Part shown: positions 24,638 to 34,541 of the stretch, piece by piece | Layout of the letters: each line of letters opens with the position of its first letter | Numbering within the stretch: the first letter of the stretch is position 1 | NCBI RefSeq assembly: GCF_009650605.1 | Contig: NZ_WAJT01000001.1 | Location: 1,922,001-1,986,000 of the forward strand | Direction of reading: 5' to 3' | From: Labrenzia sp. CE80 | GTDB taxonomy: Bacteria > Pseudomonadota > Alphaproteobacteria > Rhizobiales > Stappiaceae | Length of the DNA stretch: 64,000 bases | Made by a program: the position numbers and the translations under genes | The notes under the pieces: generated by a model | The model's input: only the letters and a program-made list of their open reading frames with translations | Told to the model about the DNA's origin: nothing | The model's database searches: none

Positions 24638-24920
24638 CAGGTTTAAAAGTCTTTTTTATTCAATAATTTAATCTCTCTATAATATTCAAGATGGCTGATT
24701 TTAGAGTAACAGTGTTTAAGCCACAGCCCTTTGGTCGCCCTACCTGCGGGTCTTCATCTCGTTCACAGGCGATTTGAAGAGGAAAACATCACAACACGCT
24801 AAGACAGCAGATTTCACATCAATATTTTTACGATATTAGCGCGATATTTACGATCAGACGCCCTAGATGCCACCATGCGGATTTACATCTGCTTATTTGA
24901 TCAGATCTGCGGGATGTTAG
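24638..24920. other. Gene-free AT-rich upstream region of the EIIC-EAL gene
   Basis: No gene is seen. A TATAAT hexamer (24678-24683) lies in an AT-rich stretch about 240 bases before the start codon at 24921, without a good -35 partner. The rest shows no clear repeat or hairpin. It should contain the promoter of the downstream gene. Confidence 0.4.
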
Positions 24921-27122
24921 ATGCAAGTTACCCAAGATCGTAGGCTTGATGGTCTTAAAACTTGGATCCTTGATCTGGCTGAACGGCTGGCCCAAACGCG
25001 CTACCTGATCTCAGTTCAGCGCGGATTGGCTCTTTCGCTGCCTTTGATCATGGTTGGTGCAGTCGCGCTGCTCTTGCGCTCACCCCCCTTCCCCACGCCG
25101 TCATTCTTTCACGCAGAGTTGTTCATCGTTTTTTGTGACACGCTTATTGCGAGCACCTTTGGCATAGCATCGCTGATCACGTTGATCGGCTTTTCAACGA
25201 CTTTCACGGTCCTTTACGCCTCCCAAAATTACCAGCGACTTGTCAATCCGGCTGTCACCACGATGGTCGTTCTGTCGTGTTTTTTTGTTGCGATGTCATC
25301 GGAAGGCACCAATGGCTTCGATGCGCCTCTGTCTTTGGAAAACAGCCTGCTGACCGCACTGTTCACAGCGACAATCAGTGCGCCACTGTTCCTTTACCTG
25401 TCCCAAATCCCGCGCATACGCCTGCCTCTCGGAGCATTCGGCGATGACCCGCTGGTGGGTGATGTATTCCTTTTGATGCCAGCTGCCATCGGAACGGTTT
25501 TCCTATTCGCGCTCGGCAAGTTCTTGCTCGTCGCTACCGTCATTCCCGACCTGGACGCCGCACTTGACAATTTCCTGGCATCCCTGCCTTCAAAGATCGA
25601 AGACGGGTTACTCCTCGCGCTAACATACGAATTCTTTGCACAGGCTCTTTGGTTCTTCGGTCTCCATGGCCCAAATGTGCTCTATCCGGTCCAAGAAGCC
25701 ATTTTCACGCCAGCCTCAGACGCCAATATCAACGCGGCTGCATCCGGCCTCGAGCCTCCTTATGCAATCACGACGATGTTCTTTGCCTTCTTCGCGCGTT
25801 TTGGCGGCTCAGGCAGCACCCTCTGTCTCATATTCGCGTTGTTGATCGCAGGCCGCTCATCCAATAGCCGCCGGTTCGCTCTAGTGGCCCTAGTACCCGG
25901 CATCTTCAACGTCAACGAGCCGCTGATCTACGGCATCCCGCTGGTTCTTAATCCCGTCTACGTCATTCCCATGCTCGTGACGCCATTGGTTCAGACCTTT
26001 ATTGCTTATGCCACCATCATCCTTGAATGGATGCCACCGGCGATCAGCAGGCCGACGTGGACGACACCTGTTCTTTTCAGCGGCTACCTCGCAACCGGCT
26101 CCATTTCGGGAACCCTTGTTCAAGCATTTAGCCTCACAGTCGGGACACTGCTGTATATTCCTTTTGTACGTATTTCAGAACAAGTTACTCAGCAAAGAAG
26201 CTCGAAACTGTTGAAATCGTTGATGCTTCGTGTCGCGAATAGCAGTGACGCAACTCCGCAGAGCAATGTCATCGAATACCACGGTCCAGAAAGGCGGTTG
26301 GCAAACGTACTTTCACGCGATCTCGAGATGGCTCTGCGTGAATCAAAAGAGCTGTTCCTAGAATATCAGCCCCAGATCAATGTTTCCGAAAGGCGACTGT
26401 CGGGGGCTGAGGCATTGTTGCGCTGGAATCATCCGCTTTTTGGCCCGATTTCACCACCGCTCATCATAGCACTTGCCGAAGAAAACGGCCAAATGGACGA
26501 ACTTGGCTATTTTGTCCTTCGCGAAGCCTGCGCAATGCGTGCTGAGTGGCGCTATTGGCTTGCCGATGAATGCTGCCTTGCGGTCAACGTTTCTCCCCGC
26601 CAACTCAAAGATCCGAACTTCTGCGCCAATGCTCTGGCCATCATTCGAAAAAGCGGTTTGACGCCTGAGCAGATCGAATTGGAAATCACTGAGACCGGTG
26701 CATTGCTCCCTGACAAGCAAGCCGTGCAAGCGTTGCATGATCTAAGGCTCGCAGGCATCAGGATCGCGCTCGATGATTTTGGTATGGGGCACACGTCGAT
26801 CCACTACCTGAAGGAATTGCCGCTCGATACGATCAAGATCGACCGATCCTTGACCAATGTCGCCCTGAACAAAGCCAATGAGTTGATCGTCAAGAGCATT
26901 CTCGAACTCGGCGTGTCGATGGATATCTCTGTGATGGTCGAGGGAATAGAGGAAGAGGAACAGCTCGAACGGTTCCTGTCACTCGGCTGCACGACCTTCC
27001 AGGGCTATCTTTTCAGCAAGCCAATTCCTGGTTACGCCTTCCCATCCTTTGCCCAGTCTCTGTATCTCGACGACGCGAAGCAACAATGGCAACCTCCGAC
27101 ACAATCAGTGAAAGCCTCCTGA
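24921..27122 (+). CDS. PTS EIIC (lactose/cellobiose type)-EAL fusion, putative sugar-linked c-di-GMP phosphodiesterase
   Basis: 733 residues. Residues about 1-420 are a membrane domain of the PTS EIIC lactose/cellobiose family, with WFFGLHGPNVLYPV, ARFGGSGSTLCLIFALL and GIFNVNEPLIYGIPLVLNPV. The His of HG and the Glu of NEP, which contact sugar in the ChbC structure, are kept. Residues about 465-715 are an EAL domain with AEALLRWNHP, AVNVSPRQL, EITETG, LDDFGMGHTSI, IKIDRS, VEGIEEEE and QGYLFSKP, all expected for an active phosphodiesterase. No GGDEF, EIIA or EIIB domain is present. Likely a sugar-responsive phosphodiesterase, not a transporter; inferred. Confidence 0.9.
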   Translation: MQVTQDRRLDGLKTWILDLAERLAQTRYLISVQRGLALSLPLIMVGAVALLLRSPPFPTPSFFHAELFIVFCDTLIASTFGIASLITLIGFSTTFTVLYASQNYQRLVNPAVTTMVVLSCFFVAMSSEGTNGFDAPLSLENSLLTALFTATISAPLFLYLSQIPRIRLPLGAFGDDPLVGDVFLLMPAAIGTVFLFALGKFLLVATVIPDLDAALDNFLASLPSKIEDGLLLALTYEFFAQALWFFGLHGPNVLYPVQEAIFTPASDANINAAASGLEPPYAITTMFFAFFARFGGSGSTLCLIFALLIAGRSSNSRRFALVALVPGIFNVNEPLIYGIPLVLNPVYVIPMLVTPLVQTFIAYATIILEWMPPAISRPTWTTPVLFSGYLATGSISGTLVQAFSLTVGTLLYIPFVRISEQVTQQRSSKLLKSLMLRVANSSDATPQSNVIEYHGPERRLANVLSRDLEMALRESKELFLEYQPQINVSERRLSGAEALLRWNHPLFGPISPPLIIALAEENGQMDELGYFVLREACAMRAEWRYWLADECCLAVNVSPRQLKDPNFCANALAIIRKSGLTPEQIELEITETGALLPDKQAVQALHDLRLAGIRIALDDFGMGHTSIHYLKELPLDTIKIDRSLTNVALNKANELIVKSILELGVSMDISVMVEGIEEEEQLERFLSLGCTTFQGYLFSKPIPGYAFPSFAQSLYLDDAKQQWQPPTQSVKAS

Positions 27123-27269
27123 CGCATTATCCCAACGTGTGTCGCCATCAGTATCCGCGCCTGTCGCGCGCCGCTGACTTGACTTAGGTGGCTCTCCCGC
27201 GTCATTGAGATCGCATCGGCTGCCTTGGTCAGCAGCCAAGCTAAATCCCGTTCAGCCAGGAACACACAT

Positions 27270-28307
27270 ATGTCTTCGTCTTTCCGCCGTCCGTCGATCA
27301 CATCCGAAACGATGGATGAGATCCTTGGCGGCCGCCGCATGCGCCGCAACCGGAGCACCGACTGGAGCCGGAGGCTGGTGCGCGAAACGATGCTAACGAT
27401 CCATGATCTGATCTGGCCGATCTTTCTGGTTGAAGGTACCGGTATCCGCCAAGCGGTGGCATCCATGCCAGGTGTCGAGCGTCTGTCGGTAGACGAGGCC
27501 GTCAAGGACGCGGTGAAAGCAGAAAGTCTTGGTATTCCAGTGCTCGCGCTCTTCCCCAACACGGAGGATGCCCTTCGCGACACAAGTGGCAGCGAAGCCC
27601 TCAATCCGCAGAACCTTGTCTGCCGCGCTTGCCGGGAGATCAAGAAACTCGGATTGAACATCGGCCTGATGACGGATGTCGCACTGGATCCCTATACCAG
27701 CCATGGGCACGACGGACTTATGGACGGTGAAACCATCCTCAACGACGAGACGGTCGATCAGCTTTGCCGCCAGGCTCTGACTCAGGTCGAGGCCGGCTCC
27801 GACATCATCGGGCCGTCGGATATGATGGACGGCCGGGTAGCGGCCATTCGCGGTTCGCTAGATAACGCCGGCCTTCGCCACACCCAGATCATGGCCTATA
27901 CCGCCAAATACGCATCAGCCTTCTACGGCCCCTTCCGGGATGCCATCGGAACCAATGCTACCTTGATCGGTGACAAGCGCACCTACCAGATGGATTGCGG
28001 CAACACGGATGAAGCAATCCGCGAAGCCGAACTGGACATCTCCGAGGGCGCGGACATGATCATGGTCAAGCCGGGATTGCCCTATTTGGACATCGTCTGG
28101 CGCCTCAAGGAAAGCTTCCGAATGCCGACCTATGCCTATCAGGTATCAGGTGAATTCGCGATGATCGAAGCAGCTGACGCCAACGGCTGGATCGACGGAG
28201 AGCGCGCAATGCTTGAAAGCTTGATGGCTTTCAAACGTGCAGGTGCCGACGGCATTCTCACCTATTTCGCACCTCGGGTGGCAAAGTTGCTGACTGAGCG
28301 CACATGA
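27270..28307 (+). CDS. hemB: Porphobilinogen synthase (delta-aminolevulinic acid dehydratase)
   Basis: 345 residues from the ATG at 27270. It condenses two aminolevulinate molecules to porphobilinogen in tetrapyrrole synthesis. The metal loop reads DVALDPYTSHGHDG, with Asp in place of the zinc-binding cysteines, so it is of the magnesium-type found in alphaproteobacteria. Schiff-base lysines are in AYTAKYASAFYGPF and MIMVKPGLPYLD. Its stop overlaps the next start by four bases (ATGA). Confidence 0.96.
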   Translation: MSSSFRRPSITSETMDEILGGRRMRRNRSTDWSRRLVRETMLTIHDLIWPIFLVEGTGIRQAVASMPGVERLSVDEAVKDAVKAESLGIPVLALFPNTEDALRDTSGSEALNPQNLVCRACREIKKLGLNIGLMTDVALDPYTSHGHDGLMDGETILNDETVDQLCRQALTQVEAGSDIIGPSDMMDGRVAAIRGSLDNAGLRHTQIMAYTAKYASAFYGPFRDAIGTNATLIGDKRTYQMDCGNTDEAIREAELDISEGADMIMVKPGLPYLDIVWRLKESFRMPTYAYQVSGEFAMIEAADANGWIDGERAMLESLMAFKRAGADGILTYFAPRVAKLLTERT

Positions 28308-29557
28308 GTGACGCTTTTTCTCACTCCGATCCGGCTCAGGTCACGATCGAGGAAATCCGCAAAGCGGCTGATCTTATCAGCGGCGCGGTTCTCAAAACTC
28401 CCTGCCTGCCCGCGCCGCGCCTGTCGCGGCTGACCGGCGCCGATGTCTATGTGAAATACGAGAACATGCAGGTCACCGGTGCCTTCAAGGAACGCGGTGC
28501 ACTGGTCAAGCTTTCCAGCCTGAGCGAGGCAGAGCGCAAGCGCGGCGTGATCGCCGTTTCCGCCGGCAACCACGCCCAAGGGGTTGCCTATCATGCAGGG
28601 AGACTGGGCATACCGGCTACGATCGTCATGCCGGCCCTGACCCCGTTCGTGAAGATTTCCGCAACGCGCGACTATGGCGCTGAAGTGGTTCTGATCGGCA
28701 ACACGCTCGCGGAGGCCAAGGCCGAGGCAGACAGGCTCGCCGCTGAGAAGAACCTCGTCTGGGTGCATCCCTATGATGATGCCCACGTCATTCACGGTCA
28801 GGGCACCATCGCCCTTGAAATGCTTGAGGCCCAGCCGGATCTCGACACGCTTGTCATTCCGGTCGGTGGCGGCGGGCTGATTTCCGGCATGGCCGTCGCC
28901 GCAAAGGCAATCAAGCCGAGCATTGAAGTCATCGGGGTGGAAACGGTCCTGTATCCAGGCATGTGGGGCGCGATGCACGGCAAGGAGGTTCGTTGCGAGG
29001 GCGCGACCATTGCCGAAGGTATCGCCGTGCGCGACATCGGCCTGCTGACCACCGAGGTCGTCAAACGGACCGTCGACGAGATCATCCTGGCCAAGGAAAG
29101 CACGATCGAGCAGGCGATCAATGCCTATTTGACGCTCCTGCGAACCATTGCCGAAGGCGCCGGCGCAGCCGGGCTCGCCGGAATGCTGACCGACCCTGAT
29201 CGCTTTGCCGGCAAGCGTGTCGGCATCGTGCTGTGCGGTGGCAACATTGACCCACGCCTCTTGTCCAAGATTGTGGTCAGGGAGCTGGCACGGGATGGAC
29301 GGCTGGTCTCTATTCGCATCGACACCCCTGACCGTCCTGGCGTCCTTGGCGAGATCGCAACCACCATCGGAGACATGCAGGGCAATGTGGTCGACGTTGC
29401 TCATCACCGGCTGTTCCTGAACGTTCCGGCCAAGGGCGCAACGCTTGACGTTACATTTGAGGCCTTCGACCGAACTCATGGCGAGGAGATCGTCACGGCT
29501 CTCCGGCAACGTGGATTTACGGTCCGTCATCTTGAAATCGGCGAGCGGATGGACTGA
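28304..29557 (+). CDS. Threonine ammonia-lyase (threonine dehydratase) with ACT domain
   Basis: 417 residues. The PLP lysine is in VTGAFKERGAL, the phosphate loop is VIPVGGGGLISG, and SAGNHAQGVAYHA is the family signature. A C-terminal ACT domain (about 330-417; RIDTPDRPGVLGEIATTIG) suggests allosteric control. It deaminates threonine to 2-oxobutyrate, either for isoleucine synthesis or catabolism; the length and single ACT domain match the shorter class. Translationally coupled to hemB. Confidence 0.93.
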   Translation: MSDAFSHSDPAQVTIEEIRKAADLISGAVLKTPCLPAPRLSRLTGADVYVKYENMQVTGAFKERGALVKLSSLSEAERKRGVIAVSAGNHAQGVAYHAGRLGIPATIVMPALTPFVKISATRDYGAEVVLIGNTLAEAKAEADRLAAEKNLVWVHPYDDAHVIHGQGTIALEMLEAQPDLDTLVIPVGGGGLISGMAVAAKAIKPSIEVIGVETVLYPGMWGAMHGKEVRCEGATIAEGIAVRDIGLLTTEVVKRTVDEIILAKESTIEQAINAYLTLLRTIAEGAGAAGLAGMLTDPDRFAGKRVGIVLCGGNIDPRLLSKIVVRELARDGRLVSIRIDTPDRPGVLGEIATTIGDMQGNVVDVAHHRLFLNVPAKGATLDVTFEAFDRTHGEEIVTALRQRGFTVRHLEIGERMD

Positions 29558-29633
29558 TGGAGAGCAACCTCCGATTTGCAATTTGCCAGGAACGCCCCCA
29601 AATCAGGGGCTGAATACAAACGGAGACCTGCAC

Positions 29634-30122
29634 ATGTCCGCCGACTTCTCCAACGCTGACCAACGCCGCGATGCCTATGATCCGCTTGTGCAGCCCGAAT
29701 TGTTCGAGGGTTTGCGAACTCGTCGGATCTTTGCATTTCTGATCGATGCGATCGCTGTCGCGATCTTGTTCCTGCCAGCAGCTGTGCTGGTTTTCTTCCT
29801 TGGCATTTTCACGCTTGGTCTTGGTTGGCTGCTGTTTGCAGTGCTCAGCCCGATTCTGCCTATCGCCTACACGGCCTTTACACTTGGCGGGCCAAACGCG
29901 GCCACGCCAGGAATGCGGGCGATGGGTCTAGAGATGCGTCTTTGGTATGGCGCCCGCCCCTATCCGCTGCTAGCTGCAGTGCATGTCGTGCTTTTCTGGT
30001 TTTCCATATCGCTTCTGACGCCCCTGATTTTGCTGATCTCGTTGTTTTCGGATCGCAAACGATTGCTGCACGATATCGTGCTGGGCACAATCGTGATGAA
30101 TTCCGCAGCCCTGCGCCGCTAA
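29634..30122 (+). CDS. RDD family membrane protein
   Basis: 162 residues from the ATG at 29634, with CGGAGAC upstream. RTRRIFAFLIDAIAVAILFL holds the Arg and Asp-Asp-like residues of the RDD family, followed by three hydrophobic segments and PGMRAMGLEMRLWYGARP and SDRKRLLHDIVLGTIV, both typical. It sits in the inner membrane. Some RDD proteins take part in ion or metabolite exchange, but no role can be assigned. It may be co-transcribed with the genes before it. Confidence 0.88.
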   Translation: MSADFSNADQRRDAYDPLVQPELFEGLRTRRIFAFLIDAIAVAILFLPAAVLVFFLGIFTLGLGWLLFAVLSPILPIAYTAFTLGGPNAATPGMRAMGLEMRLWYGARPYPLLAAVHVVLFWFSISLLTPLILLISLFSDRKRLLHDIVLGTIVMNSAALRR

Positions 30123-30248
30123 ACCGCTCCAACAGGTATGAGATTTCACATTCGCTGGTGAACAAGCGAGTTGGTTCTTTCACTTGCCGCCACCGATGCT
30201 CTAAACTGTTGACCTTGGGCTTCGGCCAGGATCGCAACGGGCTGGTGA

Positions 30249-32081
30249 ATGCTGGTAATTGATTTCCCCATGGCACTGACCTTTCTGGTCCTGGTGTCCA
30301 CGGTTGTTCTTTATGCAACCGAGCGCTATTCCATCGAGGTCATCGCGCTCGGATCGGTTGTCGCCTTCATGGCGATTTTTACGATTTTTCCAGTCGAGGT
30401 GGACGGCGCACAGATCGTTCCTGCTGATTTCCTCGTCGGCTTTTCAAATTCGGCGCTCATAACGGTGATCTGTCTTTTGATCATCGGCCAAGGGTTGTTT
30501 CAGACAGACGCGCTTGAATATCCCGCCAAGATGATCGTGCGCTGGAGCCGCGGCCGGTCACACATGGCGACCGTGCCCGTTCTTCTGGCAGTGGCCGTCC
30601 TGAGCGCTTTTTTGAACAATACGCCCGTCGTCGTGATGTTCCTGCCGATCCTGAGCGCAGTTGCCGCGACTATGGGACAGTCGTCTTCCCGTGTTCTGAT
30701 GCCGCTTTCTTTCATCGCGATCCTGGGTGGCATGACCACATTGATCGGTTCGTCCACGAACCTTCTGGTCGCCAATTTCGCAGCCCAGACATCCGATATC
30801 CGGCTGAGCTTCTTCAGCTTTACTGCCATCGGTCTGCTTATGGCAGGCACGGGAGCCATCTATGTTCTGTTTCTCATGCCTCGGCTGCTCAAGCCGCGAA
30901 AAACGATGGCAGACGAAATCCAGGGGGCTTCCGGCAAGCAGTTCATCGCCCAGATCAACATCACCTACGGACACCCGCTTGTAGGCGTCGAGTCCGTTTC
31001 AGGCATGTTTCCAGCGCTAAAGGACATGACTGTCCGTCTGGTCCAGCGGGGCGAGAAGCCCCTACTTCCGCCTTTCGAGAATGTGGTTCTCTCACCTGGG
31101 GACACCGTGATTGTTGCCGCGACCCGGACAGCTCTTGCCAATGCCCTTTCCAGACGTCAGCCCCTGCTTGACACGGAAACCACAGGCCAAACAGACAATA
31201 GCGAAGTCACGGGTACACCACCAGGATCCATGACCTTGTCCGAAGTGGTCATCGCTCCTGCTTCGCGGTTGATGGGGCGTACTTTGCTCCAGTCGGGTTT
31301 CCACGCCGAAACCGGCTGTGTGGTCATGGGCATCCAGCGCCGAAGCCGCATGCCGCGGATGGCCATGAACGACATGCGACTGGAAGCCGGCGATGTTCTT
31401 CTGGTCGCCGCGAGCGCGGAGCAGATAGCACGGCTCCGTGGCAACCGCGACGTCCTCCTGCTCGACTGGTCGACGGCAGAGGTCCCACGCCGTGTCTATG
31501 CACCGCGCGCGCTGGCGATTTTCGGCGTTGTCGTCGGTCTGGCCGCTTTCGGCCTTGTGCCGATAGTCGCAGCAGCGACCGCAGGCACGTTTGCAATGGT
31601 GGCATCGGGGTGCTTGAACATCCGGCAAGCGATGCGGGCAATCGACAGCCGGATCTTCATGCTGGTCGGAGCCTCGCTCGCCGGTGCCGTTGCGCTTCAG
31701 GCAACGGGTGGCGCCAGCTTCATTGCAACCGGCCTGGTAGAACTTCTCGATGGGAGCTCTCCATCCGTAATGCTCTCCGCGCTGTTTCTGATTGTCATGA
31801 TTTTGACCAATTTCCTGTCAAACAATGCGGCAGCAGTACTGTTTACGCCGATTGCGGTTGATATCGCCAATCAAACAGGACAGCCGCCGGAAGCATTTAT
31901 TGTCTGCCTGATCTTTGCGGCAAACTGTTCCTTTGCCACGCCGATCGGATACCAGACAAACCTGATCGTGATGGGTCCGGGCCACTATCGTTTCTCGGAC
32001 TTTCTGAGAGCCGGCACGCCTCTGGCGATCCTCTTGTGGCTGACCTTCTCACTGGTCGCGCCATGGTACTATGGGCTTTAG
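30249..32081 (+). CDS. SLC13/DASS-type permease with two RCK_C (TrkA-C) domains
   Basis: 610 residues. The membrane part is split: segments at about 5-210 and 420-610 contain AFLNNTPVVVMFLPIL and TNFLSNNAAAVLFTPIAV (the duplicated NxP-type motifs of the DASS/CitMHS fold). Between them lie two cytosolic TrkA-C domains (about 235-315 and 325-410), for example LSPGDTVIVAATRTAL and LEAGDVLLVAASAEQ. Such proteins carry sulfate, dicarboxylates or other anions, with ligand control through the RCK_C domains. The substrate is not clear. The start could also be the ATG at 30270. Confidence 0.9.
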   Translation: MLVIDFPMALTFLVLVSTVVLYATERYSIEVIALGSVVAFMAIFTIFPVEVDGAQIVPADFLVGFSNSALITVICLLIIGQGLFQTDALEYPAKMIVRWSRGRSHMATVPVLLAVAVLSAFLNNTPVVVMFLPILSAVAATMGQSSSRVLMPLSFIAILGGMTTLIGSSTNLLVANFAAQTSDIRLSFFSFTAIGLLMAGTGAIYVLFLMPRLLKPRKTMADEIQGASGKQFIAQINITYGHPLVGVESVSGMFPALKDMTVRLVQRGEKPLLPPFENVVLSPGDTVIVAATRTALANALSRRQPLLDTETTGQTDNSEVTGTPPGSMTLSEVVIAPASRLMGRTLLQSGFHAETGCVVMGIQRRSRMPRMAMNDMRLEAGDVLLVAASAEQIARLRGNRDVLLLDWSTAEVPRRVYAPRALAIFGVVVGLAAFGLVPIVAAATAGTFAMVASGCLNIRQAMRAIDSRIFMLVGASLAGAVALQATGGASFIATGLVELLDGSSPSVMLSALFLIVMILTNFLSNNAAAVLFTPIAVDIANQTGQPPEAFIVCLIFAANCSFATPIGYQTNLIVMGPGHYRFSDFLRAGTPLAILLWLTFSLVAPWYYGL

Positions 32082-32109
32082 GATGTCATTGGGAGAATAA
32101 CGAGGACAA

Positions 32110-32862
32110 GTGACGCACCACCCGACGGACCATCCTCAGTTCTATCTGACCGCTCCGGCGCCCTGCCCCTATCTGGACGGGAAACAGGAACGGAAGGTGT
32201 TCACGCATCTGATTGGCCAGCACGCGCCCTCGCTCAATGACGTCCTCACCCACGGAGGCTTCCGGCGCAGTCAGAACATTGCATATCGGCCCGCCTGCGA
32301 AAATTGCCGCGCCTGTATTTCTGTGCGTGTTCGCGTTGATGACTTCGAATGGACCAAATCCCTCAAGCGCCAATGGAAGCTCGGCAAGGACGTTGTCGGA
32401 ACGCGACTGCCCCCTGCGCCCTCGGCCGAACAATATGACCTGTTCCGAGCCTATCTTACCGTGCGTCACGAGGACGGCGGCATGACGGAGATGAGCGTCC
32501 TCGACTACGCAATGATGGTCGAGGACACGCACGTGGAAACGATGGTCCTCGAGTACCGCAAAATTGGTCCTGACAGCTTCATCACCGGCGTTGGTGAGGG
32601 ACCGCTTCTGGGTGTCGCGCTGACCGACCAGCTCGCAGATGGCCTTTCCATGGTCTATTCCTTCTACGATCCGGACGTGACCGGTGTTGGCCTTGGCACC
32701 TATATGATACTTGATCACATCCAGCGAGCGCGCCGCCTGGGTCTGCCTTATGTCTATCTGGGCTACTGGGTCGAGGGATCGCCAAAGATGGCCTATAAGG
32801 CACGCTTTCAGCCTCAGGAACATCTGGGTTCTGACGGCTGGACGCTTTCACATGGCCAATAG
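32110..32862 (+). CDS. bpt: Aspartate/glutamate leucyltransferase
   Basis: 250 residues from a GTG with ACGAGGACAA upstream. The N-terminal ATE domain has PCPYLDGKQERKVFTHL and RPACENCRACISVRV cysteines; the C-terminal domain has YSFYDPDVTGVGLGTYMILD and YLGYWVEGSPKMAYKARFQP. It adds leucine to N-terminal Asp or Glu for the N-degron pathway (ClpS-ClpAP). The family is common in alphaproteobacteria. It converges on the uracil-DNA glycosylase gene. Confidence 0.95.
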   Translation: MTHHPTDHPQFYLTAPAPCPYLDGKQERKVFTHLIGQHAPSLNDVLTHGGFRRSQNIAYRPACENCRACISVRVRVDDFEWTKSLKRQWKLGKDVVGTRLPPAPSAEQYDLFRAYLTVRHEDGGMTEMSVLDYAMMVEDTHVETMVLEYRKIGPDSFITGVGEGPLLGVALTDQLADGLSMVYSFYDPDVTGVGLGTYMILDHIQRARRLGLPYVYLGYWVEGSPKMAYKARFQPQEHLGSDGWTLSHGQ

Positions 32863-32918
32863 CGCGTGAATTCGCCTTCTCGCCATCACTCAAAGCGCCA
32901 GGTCAGGCCGACGGCCTC

Positions 32919-33572
32919 CTAGGTTTCAGGCAAAAACTCTCGAATATCTGAAAAAACGGACCGAAACATCTCGGTCGTCAGACGGCCCGTGTTCGTGTTG
33001 TATCGCGAGCAGTGATAGCTGTCGAACATCACCAGATTGCGAACCCCCAGCTCATGACGCGCACCATGGCCGAAGGCAAAGCTTGCGCGGCGCAGCTCCA
33101 TCGCGGACAGGAAGGTCTCATGCGCAATGCGGCCCAGGGCAAGAACCACACGAATGCCGGGGTTGTCATCAAGCGTCGACAGGAGAAACGGACGGCAAGC
33201 CTTGATCTCTGCGCCCGTCGGCTTGTTCTGAGGAGGCAGGCAGCGCACCGCGTTGGTGATCATCGCGTCGCGCAATTGAAGACCGTCATCCGGCCGGGCG
33301 TCGTACTGGCCCGTTGCGAAACGGAAATCCAACATCGTCTCATAGAGAAGGTCGCCGGCGTAGTCGCCGGTGAAGGGGCGACCGGTGCAATTCGCACCGC
33401 GCATGCCCGGAGCCAGGCCCACGATCAGGAGTCGCGGGTCTGTTGATGTAAAAGAGGGGACGGGTGCGTTGAACCAGTCAGGATGCTGCGCGTCCATTTC
33501 CTCACGAAACGCTACGAGACGCGGGCAAAGGTCGCAATCAAGCGGTGGATCGGTCGGTACCGTCCCCATCAT
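32919..33572 (-). CDS. Uracil-DNA glycosylase, family 5 (UdgB type)
   Basis: 217 residues; ATG codons at 33572 and 33569 and a GTG at 33575 are possible starts. DCDLCPRLV gives the first Fe-S cysteines, with later cysteines in VRCLPP and KACRPFL. The active-site block is VGLAPGMRGANCTGRPFTGD, and SYHCSRYNTNTGRLT closes the DNA-binding loop, both typical of family 5. It removes uracil and related bases from DNA. It overlaps the upstream NYN gene closely, suggesting one transcript. Confidence 0.9.
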   Translation of the reverse strand: MMGTVPTDPPLDCDLCPRLVAFREEMDAQHPDWFNAPVPSFTSTDPRLLIVGLAPGMRGANCTGRPFTGDYAGDLLYETMLDFRFATGQYDARPDDGLQLRDAMITNAVRCLPPQNKPTGAEIKACRPFLLSTLDDNPGIRVVLALGRIAHETFLSAMELRRASFAFGHGARHELGVRNLVMFDSYHCSRYNTNTGRLTTEMFRSVFSDIREFLPET

Positions 33573-33583
33573 CACATCAGATC

Positions 33584-34174
33584 TCAGTAGTCGTCGTCTT
33601 CATCATCGATGTCGTCTGCAACGGGCGCAGGACGCATAGGACGCTCAGAAGGATCACGGCCGATCTTGTTAGCAAGTGTCGACAGGTCGATGAAGTGATC
33701 GGCCTGGCGGCGCAGATCGTCTGCGATCATTGGCGGCTGTGTCTTCAGGGTCGACACAACACTGACCTTGCGGCCACGACGTTGCAGCGCCTCAACAAGA
33801 TAGCGGAAATCGCCGTCTCCGGAGAACAGGACCACGTGATCAACCGTCTCAACGATCTGCATCGCATCGACAGCCAATTCGATGTCCATGTTGCCTTTGA
33901 CTTTCCGGCGGCCGGAAGAATCGACAAATTCTTTCACAGGCTTGGTGATTACCTTGTAACCATTATAGTCAAGCCAATCGATCAGCGGACGGATCGAAGA
34001 ATATTCCTGGTCTTCGATGAGGGCGGTGTAATAATAGGCACGAAGCAAATATGCCTGTCCCTGAAACTCTCTTAGAAGCCGCTTATAATCAATATCAAAC
34101 CCAATCGCCTTTGCAGTCGAATACAGGTTTGCACCATCAATAAATAAAGCAACTTTCTCTCGTGCATCAAACAT
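33584..34174 (-). CDS. NYN domain (LabA/DUF88-like) protein
   Basis: 196 residues from the ATG at 34174. It begins REKVALFIDGANLY, the first acidic motif, and later has VVLFSGDGDFRYLVEAL, the second acidic cluster of the PIN-like NYN fold; a basic RRGRKVSVVSTL follows. The family is thought to include ribonucleases. The C-terminus is acidic (DDIDDEDDDY). In related genomes it lies beside rpoZ and a uracil-DNA glycosylase, as here. Activity inferred from conserved acidic residues. Confidence 0.9.
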   Translation of the reverse strand: MFDAREKVALFIDGANLYSTAKAIGFDIDYKRLLREFQGQAYLLRAYYYTALIEDQEYSSIRPLIDWLDYNGYKVITKPVKEFVDSSGRRKVKGNMDIELAVDAMQIVETVDHVVLFSGDGDFRYLVEALQRRGRKVSVVSTLKTQPPMIADDLRRQADHFIDLSTLANKIGRDPSERPMRPAPVADDIDDEDDDY

Positions 34175-34541
34175 TCTCGAGGGAACCTTTCTTATTGTTG
34201 TACAGCCTCCCGGAGCAGCGATCAAAAGACGCAGGAAACTGCGCCCCGCGACGCACTATCACGCTGCATATAGTCCCGGCTGGGCCTGTTTACGACCCTC
34301 TAGCCTTGCTTTTTGTTTACCCGTTCGGTCACAAATTTATTTTTGTTGCTGACCGATATCTTTGCCCTACACTATCTATATCTGCTCAAGCAATCATAAA
34401 GCGCCCGCAAGAGAGTGTTCTGCAGGGTTTTCGCGCGCGAAACGGCCTTCCTAACGCCGCAAGCTTTCTCAGGGGTTGCTTTCGCGAAGCCTGAACAGTA
34501 TACGCTGATCAATCAGGATCCCCAAACTATGGAGACGTCGT
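34175..34541. other. Divergent promoter region of the NYN gene and rpoZ
   Basis: No gene or RNA is recognised in these 367 bases. The middle (about 34305-34385) is AT-rich and presumably holds the rpoZ promoter. No convincing operator repeat was found. Confidence 0.4.

Noticed and set aside
28262..29581. 439-codon minus-strand open frame opposite the threonine ammonia-lyase
   Set aside because: The plus-strand gene has full PLP and ACT motifs; the opposite frame is high-GC shadow.
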